Translations under genes and position numbers: made by a program
Notes under the pieces: model-generated
Database searches by the model: none
The model's input: only the letters and a program-made list of their open reading frames with translations
Told to the model about the DNA's origin: nothing
DNA from: JBIQJD01 sp044507695
Lineage (GTDB): Bacteria > Bacteroidota > Ignavibacteria > Ignavibacteriales > Ignavibacteriaceae
Direction: 5' to 3'
DNA length: 64,000 nt
Assembly: GCA_044507695.1 (NCBI GenBank)
Contig: JBIQJD010000003.1
Coordinates: forward strand, 186,001 to 250,000
Shown: piece by piece, positions 1 to 8,536 of the stretch
Layout of the letters: every line of letters begins with the position of its first letter
Position numbering within the stretch: position 1 is the first letter of the stretch

Positions 1-707
1 CAAACACAACTATTCCTACAAGGAAGAGTGAAATATTTTCTACTGCTTCTGATAATCAGCCTTCAGTGGAAATTCATGTTCTGCAGGGTGAAAGATCAAT
101 GGCAGTGGATAATAAAACATTGGGAAGATTTCATCTTGACGGAATTCCACCGGCACCACGCGGCGTACCACAGATTGAAGTTACTTTTGATATTGATGCT
201 AATGGTATTCTTCATGTATCTGCAAAGGATAAAGCAACAAATAAAGAGCAGAGCATCAGAATTACATCTTCGAGCGGATTATCCCAGGAAGAGATAGAAA
301 AGATGAAGAGAGATGCTGCTGAACATGCCGCAGAAGATAAAAAGAAACGTGAAGCAGTTGATGCAAAAAATCAAGCTGATAGTTTGATCTTCCAGACTAA
401 AAAGCAAATGGAAGAAATGAAAGACAAATTGAGTGATACATCTAAAAACAAACTTGAAGCAGAAATCAAAAAAGTAGAAGATGCGGTTGCATCAAATAAT
501 ACTGAACAAATTAAATCAGCAACCGATTCACTTAATAAAGTATGGAATGAAATTGCTTCAGAACTATACGCTCAGGCAGGCGCACAGCAGGGTCCGCAAA
601 ATGCCGGTCCGCAGCAGGAAGCAAAATCCGATGAAAAGGATGTTCAGGACGCTTCTTATGAAGTTGTTGATGAAGACAAGGATAAAGATAAAGACGATAA
701 GAAATAA
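1..707 (+). CDS. dnaK: Chaperone protein DnaK (Hsp70), C-terminal part, 5' truncated by window edge
   Basis: This is the C-terminal third (about 234 residues, frame beginning at base 3) of the ATP-dependent cytoplasmic chaperone Hsp70, which binds exposed hydrophobic segments and works with DnaJ and GrpE. The visible part starts inside the substrate-binding domain: NTTIPT, then VEIHVLQGER, then the conserved GIPPAPRGVPQIEV and DANGILHVSAKDK blocks. The helical lid follows, and the protein ends in a low-complexity Gln/Asp/Lys-rich tail (EDKDKDKDDKK) typical of the family. It is followed 63 bases later by an Hsp20 gene on the same strand. The partner genes dnaJ, grpE and hrcA lie about 54 kb away on the other strand. 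The start is outside the window. Confidence 0.97.
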   Translation, partial: NTTIPTRKSEIFSTASDNQPSVEIHVLQGERSMAVDNKTLGRFHLDGIPPAPRGVPQIEVTFDIDANGILHVSAKDKATNKEQSIRITSSSGLSQEEIEKMKRDAAEHAAEDKKKREAVDAKNQADSLIFQTKKQMEEMKDKLSDTSKNKLEAEIKKVEDAVASNNTEQIKSATDSLNKVWNEIASELYAQAGAQQGPQNAGPQQEAKSDEKDVQDASYEVVDEDKDKDKDDKK

Positions 708-770
708 TTTTAGGGAGATGGACTTTCCATCTCCTCATTAAAAGTTTTATAATGTAATTGGAGGATAAAA

Positions 771-1187
771 ATGACAGATAATCAAAATGATGTTAATGTA
801 CAAACTGAACAAAATGTAAAAACAGAAGAAAACCAAAACTGGGAATGTGCTTTTGAAAACGGAAGAAACTTTGCACCGTTCGTTGATATTTATGAAACAA
901 AGGATGAATTTGTACTTGTTGCAAACATGCCCGGTATTTCAAAAGAAAATGTTAAGCTTAAATTTGAAGAAGGTTCTTTATCAATTTTTGGCAAGGTTGA
1001 TTTTGAGAACTTGCTCAAAAGAAAATATCTTCTAAAAGAGACAGAAATTGGAAACTATTACAGAAAATTCAAATTATCCGATTCAATTGACGAATCGAAG
1101 ATTGAAGCATCTTATGAAAACGGACAACTTACTGTAAAACTTCCAAAGCATGAAAGAGTAAAACCCAGAACGATAAATATAAAATAA
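771..1187 (+). CDS. Small heat shock protein, Hsp20/alpha-crystallin family
   Basis: This 138-residue ATP-independent holdase binds unfolding proteins during stress and passes them to DnaK. A short polar N-terminal arm (residues 1-33) precedes an alpha-crystallin domain from about residue 35 to 130. That domain contains the MPGISKENVKLKFEEGSL block and the late ENGQLTVKLPK strand. The C-terminal tail carries the I-x-I anchor (INI) used in oligomer assembly. The ATG is preceded by a strong GGAGG ribosome-binding site at about 761-765. The gene follows dnaK closely and ends at a clear hairpin terminator, so the two are probably stress-co-regulated, but a promoter between them was not identified. 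Confidence 0.95.
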   Translation: MTDNQNDVNVQTEQNVKTEENQNWECAFENGRNFAPFVDIYETKDEFVLVANMPGISKENVKLKFEEGSLSIFGKVDFENLLKRKYLLKETEIGNYYRKFKLSDSIDESKIEASYENGQLTVKLPKHERVKPRTINIK

Positions 1188-1204
1188 ATTACACTTTTAC
1201 ATTT

Positions 1205-1232
1205 AGCCCGCATTAAGCGGGCTTTTTTATTT
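1205..1232 (+). terminator. Rho-independent terminator after hsp20
   Basis: A perfect 7-bp stem (AGCCCGC at 1205-1211, GCGGGCT at 1217-1223) with the five-base loop ATTAA is followed directly by a T-rich tract. It lies 18 bases after the hsp20 stop and closes the dnaK-hsp20 unit. Confidence 0.9.
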
Positions 1233-1318
1233 TTAAATATGAATGATAAACCTTATGTTTTATTATTACAATTGAATGATTATCTTTTCCTTAAAGTTTT
1301 TGAATAACTCTTTTCCGA

Positions 1319-2413
1319 ATGACACACAGTTCAAAAAAAAACAGAATAATCTTTATTGATTTGATCAGAGCATTTGCCGTACTGCAAATGGTGCAAGGTC
1401 ATACGGTAGATGTGCTTCTATCCAATGATTTCAGGAACCTGGAATCACCTGTATTTGCTCTTTGGTTTTTTATGCGCGGAATGACCGCACCAATATTCCT
1501 GTTTACTGCTGGTACCGTTTTTACCTATTTACTCCGGCTTCATCGTGAACCTTTCTCTTCCAATCCAAGAGTAAAAAAAGGATTTAAAAGATTTTTACTT
1601 TTAGTTTCACTGGGATATTTATTACGCTATCCTACTCCAACCATTGTTGATTTTTCAAACGTTAGTACAAATCAATGGAGAATATTTTTTGCTGTTGATG
1701 TGCTCCAACTGATTGGGTTTGGTTTGTTATTTATAATTCTAATTTCCTGGGCTGCGGAAAAATTTAAATTGAGTGATTTTATTGTATACCCATTTTTTGC
1801 ATTATTCTTTTTCGTTCTACATCCGGTTTTTTCTCAGATTAATTGGATTGATTATTTCCCGGCTCCGGTTGCCGGATATTTTTACCGCGGTACCGGTTCA
1901 CTCTTTCCGCTCTTCCCATGGGCAGGATACGTTGTTGCCGGTGCAATTCTCGGAAGCTTCCTTGCAAAAAATCCAGATATATTTAAATCAACTAAATTCA
2001 GTTTATATCTTGCAGGCGCAGGGGCAGTATTAATTATTTCATCGTACATTCTGCAGCCTTTGCATTCAATTATTTATGGCTCATCATTCAGTGAAGAGAA
2101 TTCTCTCAGCATATCATTTTTCAGATTAGGTTTTGTATTGATGCTTAATTCTCTTGTATCTTTTATTTCATTAAGTATAGAATCAATTCCAAAATTTCTT
2201 ATTCTTATTGGAAGAAATACTTTGATAATTTATGTTGTTCATTTAATGATTTTATACGGCAGCGCCTGGAATCCCGGCTTAGCATATTTGTTTGAAAAAA
2301 GTTTTGATGTTTGGAAAACAACACTTACTGCATTGGCAATGTTGTTATCAATGGCGGGAATGGTTCTGCTTTTGCATAAATTAAAAATTAAAACCAAGCA
2401 GCTTGTAACTTAA
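1319..2413 (+). CDS. Multi-pass membrane acyltransferase-like protein (HGSNAT/DUF1624-type)
   Basis: This 364-residue integral membrane protein has about ten hydrophobic segments. The N-terminus carries IFIDLIRAFAVLQMVQGHT, the signature of the heparan-alpha-glucosaminide N-acetyltransferase catalytic / DUF1624 group, related to acyltransferase_3 proteins that move acyl groups across membranes onto sugars or lipids. His27 in QGHT is the likely catalytic or acyl-carrying residue by family analogy. Short charged loops separate the helices, and a basic tail ends the protein. It stands alone between hsp20 and ruvB, 21 bases before ruvB. The substrate cannot be inferred. Cell-envelope glycan acylation is the most plausible role. 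Confidence 0.75.
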   Translation: MTHSSKKNRIIFIDLIRAFAVLQMVQGHTVDVLLSNDFRNLESPVFALWFFMRGMTAPIFLFTAGTVFTYLLRLHREPFSSNPRVKKGFKRFLLLVSLGYLLRYPTPTIVDFSNVSTNQWRIFFAVDVLQLIGFGLLFIILISWAAEKFKLSDFIVYPFFALFFFVLHPVFSQINWIDYFPAPVAGYFYRGTGSLFPLFPWAGYVVAGAILGSFLAKNPDIFKSTKFSLYLAGAGAVLIISSYILQPLHSIIYGSSFSEENSLSISFFRLGFVLMLNSLVSFISLSIESIPKFLILIGRNTLIIYVVHLMILYGSAWNPGLAYLFEKSFDVWKTTLTALAMLLSMAGMVLLLHKLKIKTKQLVT

Positions 2414-2433
2414 AAAGGTTTAAAGAGAAGTTA

Positions 2434-3456
2434 ATGCGAAAATCGAACGCAACAAATCCTGTGTTGAAAGATGATGATAAACTTATTGAGCAATCTTTAC
2501 GCCCGGTTAGAATTTCAGATTTTGCAGGACAGCCCAAGATAACCGAGAATCTGAACGTATTTATTTCAGCGGCTCAAAAAAGAGGTGAAGCTCTCGATCA
2601 TGTTTTGTTAACAGGACCGCCCGGGCTTGGCAAAACCACGCTTGCTCATATAATTGCAAATGAACTTGGTGTAAAACTGAAAATTACTTCCGGACCTGTG
2701 CTTGAAAAACCAGGAGATCTTGCAGGTATACTTACTAATCTTGAAGAACACTCTGTACTTTTTATCGATGAAATTCATCGTCTGAGCCCGGTTGTTGAGG
2801 AATATCTTTATTCCGCTATGGAAGATTACAAATTGGATATAATGATTGACAGTGGTCCTAATGCAAGATCGGTTCAAATAAGTCTGCCGAAATACACATT
2901 GGTTGGCGCAACAACTCGTGCCGGAATGTTAACTTCACCGCTGCGTGATCGCTTCGGAATAAAATTCCGGCTTGATTATTATGAAGCAGAAACGCTTCAA
3001 CAAATTGTTGTGCGATCTGCAAAGATTTTAAACATCAATTTGAAAGAAGATGCTTCTTTGGAAATTGCAAAACGTTCACGCGGAACACCAAGAATTGCAA
3101 ACAGGCTCTTACGCCGCACCCGTGATTTTGCAGATTATGCTGATAAAAAATTAATTGATATTGAAATCTCCAGGAAAGCTCTCTCTGCGTTGGAAGTTGA
3201 TGAGTACGGTTTGGATGAAATGGATAAAGATATAATTCTAACTATCATTGAGAAATTTAAAGGCGGCCCGGTTGGATTAGGAACTCTGGCAGTTGCTGTA
3301 AATGAAGATCCCGGAACGATTGAGGAAGTATACGAACCTTTTTTAATACAGCAGGGATTTATTCACCGCACTCCACGCGGCAGGGAGGCAACTCAGTTAG
3401 CTTATAAGCGTTTTGGCAAAACAAAATTTGATGAGAAGACTTCTTTATTTGATTGA
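2434..3456 (+). CDS. ruvB: Holliday junction branch migration helicase RuvB
   Basis: RuvB (340 residues, the usual length) is the hexameric AAA+ motor that, with RuvA, drives branch migration of Holliday junctions for RuvC cleavage. Visible motifs are Walker A GPPGLGKTT (residues 61-69), Walker B VLFIDEIH (108-115), sensor 1 GATTRAG (159-165) and the arginine finger in SPLRDRFG (Arg172). The C-terminal winged helix contains FLIQQGFIHRTPRGR. ruvA and ruvC are not in this window. The stop lies 10 bases before the chosen start of the next gene, a Rieske protein, so read-through expression of both is likely. Confidence 0.98.
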   Translation: MRKSNATNPVLKDDDKLIEQSLRPVRISDFAGQPKITENLNVFISAAQKRGEALDHVLLTGPPGLGKTTLAHIIANELGVKLKITSGPVLEKPGDLAGILTNLEEHSVLFIDEIHRLSPVVEEYLYSAMEDYKLDIMIDSGPNARSVQISLPKYTLVGATTRAGMLTSPLRDRFGIKFRLDYYEAETLQQIVVRSAKILNINLKEDASLEIAKRSRGTPRIANRLLRRTRDFADYADKKLIDIEISRKALSALEVDEYGLDEMDKDIILTIIEKFKGGPVGLGTLAVAVNEDPGTIEEVYEPFLIQQGFIHRTPRGREATQLAYKRFGKTKFDEKTSLFD

Positions 3457-3466
3457 TGGTGAAAAT

Positions 3467-4588
3467 ATGTTCATAGCCAATCTTCCAGATATCAATGAAT
3501 CATCATTAAAAATCGAACCGATTGAGCGGTCTGAGACAATACCATCAAGCTGGTACACACATCCGGATTTTCACCAGTTTGATAGAGAGGTGATTTTCTC
3601 TCGAAATTGGACTTTTGTTGGACATATAAATCAGTTACAAAATCAAGGTGATTATATTTTGGGTGAAGCCGCAGGTAATCCCATAATTGTTATAAAAGAT
3701 GGTGATGTAGTTCGTGCATTCTATAATGTTTGCCGCCACAGAGGCGGACCATTAGCACTTGATTGTGAAGAAGGTGGTAGATGTGGGAACATCAAAATAT
3801 TTCAATGCAAATACCATGGATGGACCTATAAACTTGACGGCTCGCTTCGGGGAGTGCCAAGATTTAATCGTGTGGATTTATTTGATAAAAAAGATTTTGG
3901 TTTAATTCCGGTTGAAATAAAAATTACTGAAGGATTAATTTTTATCAGATTGAAAAAATCAAATGTTTCTCCGGATATTATTCTTAAAGAAATTGCAGAA
4001 CGAATTTCTCCGATAAAACTTCATACAAAAAAATTTATAAAAAGAGTTAATTACGAAATTAACTGTAACTGGAAAGTTTATATCGATAATTACTTGGAAG
4101 GCTACCATCTTCCTTACGTCCATCCTGAATTAAGCAAGTTACTTGATTATAAAAATTATATCACAGAAGTACACGATTATTATTCCCTTCAATATAGTCC
4201 GTTACAAGATGATTCCAACTTTTACGGAGGGGAAAATGAATCTGCTTTTTATTATTTTATTTTTCCAAATTTGATGTTGAATATTCTTCCCGGTCGTCTG
4301 CAAACCAACCTCGTTATTCCAATTGCACATAACAAATGCAAGGTTATATTTGATTATTTCTATGATGATGTAATTTCAGAAGAATCAAGAAAAATTGTGG
4401 CAGAAGATTTAGAATACAGCGATAAAATTCAGCAGGAAGATATTGAAATTTGTGAGTATGTTCAGAGAGGATTGGAATCAATGGCGTATGATAAGGGAAG
4501 ATTTTCTGTTGAATGTGAAAAAGGAGTATATCATTTTCAATCACTTCTGAAAAAAGCATACTCAGCTTATCTTAAAAATTCTTTGTGA
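3467..4588 (+). CDS. Rieske non-heme iron oxygenase, alpha subunit
   Basis: This 373-residue oxygenase belongs to the ring-hydroxylating dioxygenase / choline-carnitine monooxygenase type. The N-terminal Rieske [2Fe-2S] domain has C-x-H (Cys89, His91) and C-x2-H (Cys114, His117). The C-terminal catalytic domain has the mononuclear iron motif E-x2-H-x4-H in LEGYHLPYVH (His214, His219). An upstream in-frame ATG at 3413 would overlap ruvB by 44 bases. The ATG at 3467, with GGTGA just before it, is the better start. No reductase, ferredoxin or beta-subunit gene is adjacent, so the electron donor and the substrate are unknown. Confidence 0.88.
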   Translation: MFIANLPDINESSLKIEPIERSETIPSSWYTHPDFHQFDREVIFSRNWTFVGHINQLQNQGDYILGEAAGNPIIVIKDGDVVRAFYNVCRHRGGPLALDCEEGGRCGNIKIFQCKYHGWTYKLDGSLRGVPRFNRVDLFDKKDFGLIPVEIKITEGLIFIRLKKSNVSPDIILKEIAERISPIKLHTKKFIKRVNYEINCNWKVYIDNYLEGYHLPYVHPELSKLLDYKNYITEVHDYYSLQYSPLQDDSNFYGGENESAFYYFIFPNLMLNILPGRLQTNLVIPIAHNKCKVIFDYFYDDVISEESRKIVAEDLEYSDKIQQEDIEICEYVQRGLESMAYDKGRFSVECEKGVYHFQSLLKKAYSAYLKNSL

Positions 4589-4665
4589 TTTTTTTCATTT
4601 AATATTTTTCTCTTAATTCTCATTTTTACAACTGAAACTATTAACAAAAATATTTGGAGGATACG

Positions 4666-4851
4666 ATGGACAGTTTGAGAATTAAAGGCAACTGGAATCA
4701 AATCAAAGGCAAACTGAAACAGCAATGGGGAGATCTAACTGATGATGATCTTCAATATGAAGAGGGAAAGGAAGATGAATTAATCGGTAGAATTCAGGAA
4801 AGAACGGGGAGGACAAGAGAAGAGATAATAGATTCAATCAACAGAATGTAA
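4666..4851 (+). CDS. CsbD family stress-response protein
   Basis: This 61-residue, highly charged helical protein has the CsbD pattern: IKGNWNQIKGKLKQQWGDLT, then a Glu/Asp-rich middle and a final helix GRIQERTGRTREEI. CsbD proteins are abundant general-stress proteins of unknown biochemical role. The frame is open from a TTG at 4654, but that TTG overlaps the GGAGG ribosome-binding site at 4656-4660, so the ATG at 4666 is the start. The leader AATATTTGGAGGATA is nearly identical to that of the YtxH gene at 8806 (minus strand), hinting at shared expression properties. Confidence 0.93.
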   Translation: MDSLRIKGNWNQIKGKLKQQWGDLTDDDLQYEEGKEDELIGRIQERTGRTREEIIDSINRM

Positions 4852-4860
4852 AAATTTAAA

Positions 4861-4962
4861 GAGGTGGCTAAAAAGAATTTTGTTACTTCAACTAAATGGG
4901 AATTCCTGGTTTAAAAAGATTTCTCAACCGAAATGACAAAATCTTACTTTTTAGTCAGCCTC
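4861..4962. repeat. Degenerate inverted-repeat element (MITE-like remnant)
   Basis: Imperfect inverted arms GAGGTGGCTAAAAAG (4861-4875) and CTTTTTAGTCAGCCTC (4947-4962) enclose about 70 bases. These include AAAAAGATTTCTCAACCGAAATGACA, here given in two parts (4914-4926 and 4927-4939). The inner text resembles a dispersed non-coding repeat (an AGATTTCTC...GAAATGACA pattern) that I recall from several environmental genomes. No ORF is present. The family assignment is from memory and pattern only. Confidence 0.45.
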
Positions 4963-5051
4963 ACTTATCCTGCCTTTATTAAATCCTGCCGATACCTAAT
5001 TTGAATGAGTGAAAAGTTATTAGCATATTAGTAACCCAAAATTGATTTCCT

Positions 5052-5981
5052 ATGAAATTCTTGAAATTCATCCTTTATCTTTTACCAATAATAATTTTTA
5101 TAATTGTCTTTTCTGCAAGAGAACTTAACGAAGGCGCTCTCGGCACAATTTCTAATCCTATAAAAATTTATTTCACACCATCAGTTGATGCAAAAAGAAT
5201 CAGTACAAACGCGAAAGAACTTGTTGATTTTCTCGAAAAGGAGACGGGTTATTTTTATACAACTGCTGTACCCGCAAGTTTTATTGCTGTGGTTGAAGCT
5301 TTCGGAACAAAGAAAGCTGACATTGCCGGAATAAATACTTTTTCATATCTGATGGCAAATGAAAAATATGGCGCTGAAGCCAGGCTGCGTGTTGTTCGTG
5401 ATGGAGATGAAACTACGTACAAAGGCTGTTTCATTACAAGGGTAGATTCAGGAATTGACAGCATTGCAGATATAGATAATAGAAGTATGGCGTATGTTGA
5501 TCCTTCCTCAACATCAGGCTATATACTTCCGAAAGCAATGCTTGATAAACGCGGAATAAAACCCAGTGAAACAGTTTTTGCAATGCGCCATGATAATGTA
5601 GTTACAATGGTTTATCAGAAGCAGGTACAGGCAGGAGCAACATATTATGCTCCGCCACATCCTGAAACTGGCGAAATACTTGATGCACGAATGCGTGTGC
5701 TTAAACAATTTCCCGATGTTGCTGAGAAAATAAAGATTATCGGATTTACAGAAGATATTCCTAATGATCCGTTTGTATTCAGAAAAGATATGGATGAAGA
5801 GATGAAAACTAAAATAATTGATGGATTATTGAAATTCGTCTCTACTGAAAAGGGGAAACAAGCAATGTATGAGATTTATGATATAATCGGACTAATACCA
5901 ACAGAAGACAGTGATTACGATATTTTACGTAATATGTTAAAAGATCAAAATATTTCATTTGAGAAGCTGGTAAAAGAATGA
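5052..5981 (+). CDS. phnD: Phosphate/phosphite/phosphonate ABC transporter substrate-binding protein PhnD
   Basis: This 309-residue periplasmic or membrane-anchored binding protein is of the PhnD type. One N-terminal hydrophobic segment (residues 5-22) serves as signal or anchor; no lipobox cysteine is present. The mature part shows the family pattern: IKIYFTPSVDAK, later LVDFLEKETG, then the ligand-pocket region MAYVDPSSTSGYILPKAML and AGATYYAPP. It begins a D-C-E transport operon, overlapping phnC by four bases (ATGA). No phosphonate-degrading (C-P lyase or hydrolase) genes follow, so the ligand may be phosphonate, phosphite or phosphate. Confidence 0.88.
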   Translation: MKFLKFILYLLPIIIFIIVFSARELNEGALGTISNPIKIYFTPSVDAKRISTNAKELVDFLEKETGYFYTTAVPASFIAVVEAFGTKKADIAGINTFSYLMANEKYGAEARLRVVRDGDETTYKGCFITRVDSGIDSIADIDNRSMAYVDPSSTSGYILPKAMLDKRGIKPSETVFAMRHDNVVTMVYQKQVQAGATYYAPPHPETGEILDARMRVLKQFPDVAEKIKIIGFTEDIPNDPFVFRKDMDEEMKTKIIDGLLKFVSTEKGKQAMYEIYDIIGLIPTEDSDYDILRNMLKDQNISFEKLVKE

Positions 5982-6739
5982 TTCTCCAGATAAAAAATCT
6001 TCATAAAATTTATAAAAATGGAACACATGCATTAAAGGGCGTGAGCCTTGATGTAAAAGAAGGTGAATTCCTTGTTATAATTGGATTAAGCGGATCAGGA
6101 AAATCCACCTTGCTCCGGTGCATAAACAGATTAATTGAGCCAACTTCCGGTACAATAAATTTTCTCGGAAAAGATATTACTCATATTTCAGGTGAGGAAT
6201 TAAGAAAAGTCAAATCAAAAATTGGGATGGTTTTTCAGCAGTTTAACTTGATTAAAAGACGTTCGGTATTAACTAATGTAATTGCCGGTAAGTTGGGTTC
6301 ATTAAAGACATTAGACTCTATCTTTGAAAAATTTTCTGAAGATGTATACAAAGAAGCATATACAAGTTTAGAAACTGTTGGAATTGCTGATAAAGCCAGG
6401 GTGAGAGCGGATTCATTAAGCGGCGGGCAGCAGCAGCGTGTAGCAATTGCAAGAAGTTTAATGCAGCATCCAAAGCTGCTCCTTGCAGATGAACCGGTCG
6501 CTTCCCTTGATCCCGCTACATCAAACTCGGTAATGCAGTATTTTGAAAAGATTAATAAGGAATTAGGCACAACAGTAATTTGTAATCTTCATTTTTTAAG
6601 TCTGGTAAGAAGATATGCTACCAGGGTGATTGCATTAAAAGCTGGTGAAATAATTTACCAGGGATTGCCATCTGATATTGATGAAAATTGGTTTAGAACA
6701 ATTTACGGGGAAGAAGCCGAGGAGGTTGAAATCAGATGA
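5978..6739 (+). CDS. phnC: Phosphonate/phosphate-type ABC transporter ATP-binding protein PhnC
   Basis: This 253-residue cytoplasmic ATPase energises import with PhnD and PhnE. Walker A GLSGSGKST is at residues 36-44, the Q-loop is MVFQQFN, the ABC signature LSGGQQQR is at 147-154 and Walker B LLLADEP is at 167-173. The switch histidine is in ICNLHF. The insert between the Q-loop and signature (about residues 95-140) matches the PhnC subfamily. The start overlaps the phnD stop and the stop overlaps the phnE start (ATGA at both), which indicates tight translational coupling. Confidence 0.93.
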   Translation: MILQIKNLHKIYKNGTHALKGVSLDVKEGEFLVIIGLSGSGKSTLLRCINRLIEPTSGTINFLGKDITHISGEELRKVKSKIGMVFQQFNLIKRRSVLTNVIAGKLGSLKTLDSIFEKFSEDVYKEAYTSLETVGIADKARVRADSLSGGQQQRVAIARSLMQHPKLLLADEPVASLDPATSNSVMQYFEKINKELGTTVICNLHFLSLVRRYATRVIALKAGEIIYQGLPSDIDENWFRTIYGEEAEEVEIR

Positions 6740-7815
6740 ATAATGCGCCGCCGGAAATTCAACTGCATCCTGTTCAGATGATTGAACAGGACAAAAAGAA
6801 AAAAGCTAAATACAATTTTCTTAAAGCAGCATTGCTTGATATATTCCTCGTATTCTACAGCATTATAGTTGTTCAGCGGGCAATTTATTACAAATTCATT
6901 ATAGAGCTGAGGGAACTTCCATTCTCCTGGTCAACCATTTTTGTAATTTTTGCAATTAGTATTCTCATAGGTATTTTCTGGACATCAACAAAAACTTCGT
7001 TATCGTGCCGATTGTTTGGAATCGCCAAAGATAATAATGTATCCCGGTGGACTACGGAAATTTTCGGCTGGTTTCTTTTTAATATAACCTTCATTGCCGG
7101 CTGGATTGTTACTAAATTGTCAATAGTTGATTTGTTCAGCAGTGAAGGGATTATGGGAGCACAAAGAATATTTGGTGCGTTGTTCCAGCCTGAAATGGGA
7201 ATTTTTGATGACTCTTTATTTGCAATTATTGAAACTATCTACATTGCACTCCTGGCAACAATCATATCAATTCCACCAACATTACTGCTTAGTTTTTTTA
7301 CAGCAAGAAACTTAATGAAGGATAATAAACTATCCTTTACAATTTATTATATACTTAGAGTTATCCTGAATTTCATTAGATCTATTGAACCCTTAATCTG
7401 GGCTATTATTTTTTCTGTTTGGGTAGGAATAGGGCCATATGCAGGAATGATTGCTCTGCTTGTTCACACAATTGCCTCAAATGCAAAATTATATTCCGAA
7501 GCAATTGAGAATATTGAAGAAGGTCCGGTTGAAGCAATTTCAGCAACGGGAGCAAATAAAATTCAGGTGGTATGGTATGCAATCGTGCCGCAAATTGTTC
7601 TTCCTTTTCTTTCATTTACAATTTACCGCTGGGATATAAATGTTAGAATGGCAACAATCATCGGTTTGGTTGGCGGCGGTGGAATAGGCACAATGCTAAT
7701 GCAGTATCAGGGTTTGGGAAGATGGCATGAGGTGGGGCTTATAGTTCTGATGATTGCGTTTGTTGTTTGGGTGATGGATTACATTAGTGCGAAAATAAGG
7801 GAAGCGATTTATTAA
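6736..7815 (+). CDS. phnE: Phosphonate/phosphate-type ABC transporter permease PhnE
   Basis: This 359-residue inner-membrane permease forms the channel of the PhnCDE-type importer. The N-terminal region (residues 1-150) holds three to four extra hydrophobic segments. It is followed by the binding-protein-dependent permease core, with the coupling (EAA-like) stretch EGPVEAISATGANKIQVVWY and the closing GLVGGGGIGTMLMQYQGL typical of PhnE. The length exceeds the classical 260-280 residues because of the N-terminal extension. It ends the operon, and no clear terminator hairpin follows before the convergent TetR gene. Confidence 0.9.
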   Translation: MNNAPPEIQLHPVQMIEQDKKKKAKYNFLKAALLDIFLVFYSIIVVQRAIYYKFIIELRELPFSWSTIFVIFAISILIGIFWTSTKTSLSCRLFGIAKDNNVSRWTTEIFGWFLFNITFIAGWIVTKLSIVDLFSSEGIMGAQRIFGALFQPEMGIFDDSLFAIIETIYIALLATIISIPPTLLLSFFTARNLMKDNKLSFTIYYILRVILNFIRSIEPLIWAIIFSVWVGIGPYAGMIALLVHTIASNAKLYSEAIENIEEGPVEAISATGANKIQVVWYAIVPQIVLPFLSFTIYRWDINVRMATIIGLVGGGGIGTMLMQYQGLGRWHEVGLIVLMIAFVVWVMDYISAKIREAIY

Positions 7816-7831
7816 TAATTCAAACCAAATA

Positions 7832-8404
7832 CTACTTAAGAATATTTTCTATGGAATTAAAAAATAATTCTTTTACGAATGGCTGAGTTTCCTGCGTTAT
7901 AAAATCTGTTAGTTTATTTCCAAATAATCTTCCCCAACTTTGCATTACAAAATACATTGGCAATGATGCAGGCATGGATTCGATCTTCTTTGCATAAACA
8001 TAATTTAATGCAAGGTTAATTATTTCTTCCTCTCTTTTAATTAATTGATTAATAATTAAAGATTCTCTTTCAAGACTGCTGTCTTTTAACAGCAATAATA
8101 AAATTTCATATACAAGCTGGTACTTTGTGTGAAGTTCTGTTTTAAAATTGAAGTAATTAAGAAATCGTTCTCTTAATTCTACTTCTTCATTGTTAAAGAT
8201 AGATTTAATTTCTTCAATTATCTGATCAGTTTCCCAGGAAATTGTTTCGAAAAATAAATCTTCCTTCGTATCAAAGTAATGGTAAATTGTTGCTTTGCCG
8301 ATTCTCAAATCTCTCGCAATTTCATCAAGAGTGGTTTTTCCCAAACCGTGTTTTGAAAATCTTTTATCGGCTGCTTTTATTATCTGTAGTTTTCGTTCTT
8401 TCAA
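7832..8404 (-). CDS. TetR/AcrR family transcriptional regulator
   Basis: A DNA-binding repressor with an N-terminal TetR helix-turn-helix, LDEIARDLRIGKATIYHYF (about residues 25-43 from the chosen start), followed by an alpha-helical ligand/dimer domain ending in VKELFFNSIENILK. The frame is open to a GTG at 8497, but that codon lies inside a perfect hairpin (8495-8522), and the extra N-terminus is non-family hydrophobic sequence. I therefore prefer the TTG at 8404, giving 190 residues, normal for the family. No good ribosome-binding site supports any start. Its target may be the neighbouring minus-strand genes or the convergent phn operon; this is unproven. Confidence 0.85.
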   Translation of the reverse strand: MKERKLQIIKAADKRFSKHGLGKTTLDEIARDLRIGKATIYHYFDTKEDLFFETISWETDQIIEEIKSIFNNEEVELRERFLNYFNFKTELHTKYQLVYEILLLLLKDSSLERESLIINQLIKREEEIINLALNYVYAKKIESMPASLPMYFVMQSWGRLFGNKLTDFITQETQPFVKELFFNSIENILK

Positions 8405-8494
8405 AATAAACAGATGAGTATAAATTGTTTCTCTGAAAATAAGAATTAAAAAATTAAAAATTAAAACCCGGAAAGTAAGCGGCGGAAGGAAATA

Positions 8495-8522
8495 CACTGC
8501 CTTAAAAATTATTAAGGCAGTG
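8495..8522 (-). terminator. Perfect 11-bp hairpin between YtxH and TetR genes
   Basis: CACTGCCTTAA (8495-8505) and TTAAGGCAGTG (8512-8522) form an uninterrupted 11-bp stem with a six-base loop, 14 bases after the YtxH stop on the minus strand. The trailing sequence (TATTTCC on the minus strand) is only weakly T-rich. It is probably a terminator or 3'-end stabiliser rather than a strong intrinsic terminator. Confidence 0.65.
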
Positions 8523-8536
8523 TGAATAGTAATATT

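Noticed and set aside
3413..3466. Rieske protein start at ATG 3413
   Set aside because: It would overlap ruvB by 44 bases; ATG 3467 has a ribosome-binding site and gives a normal N-terminus.
8405..8497. N-terminal extension of the TetR gene to a GTG at 8497
   Set aside because: The start codon lies within a perfect 11-bp hairpin, and the extra residues are hydrophobic and unlike the TetR family.
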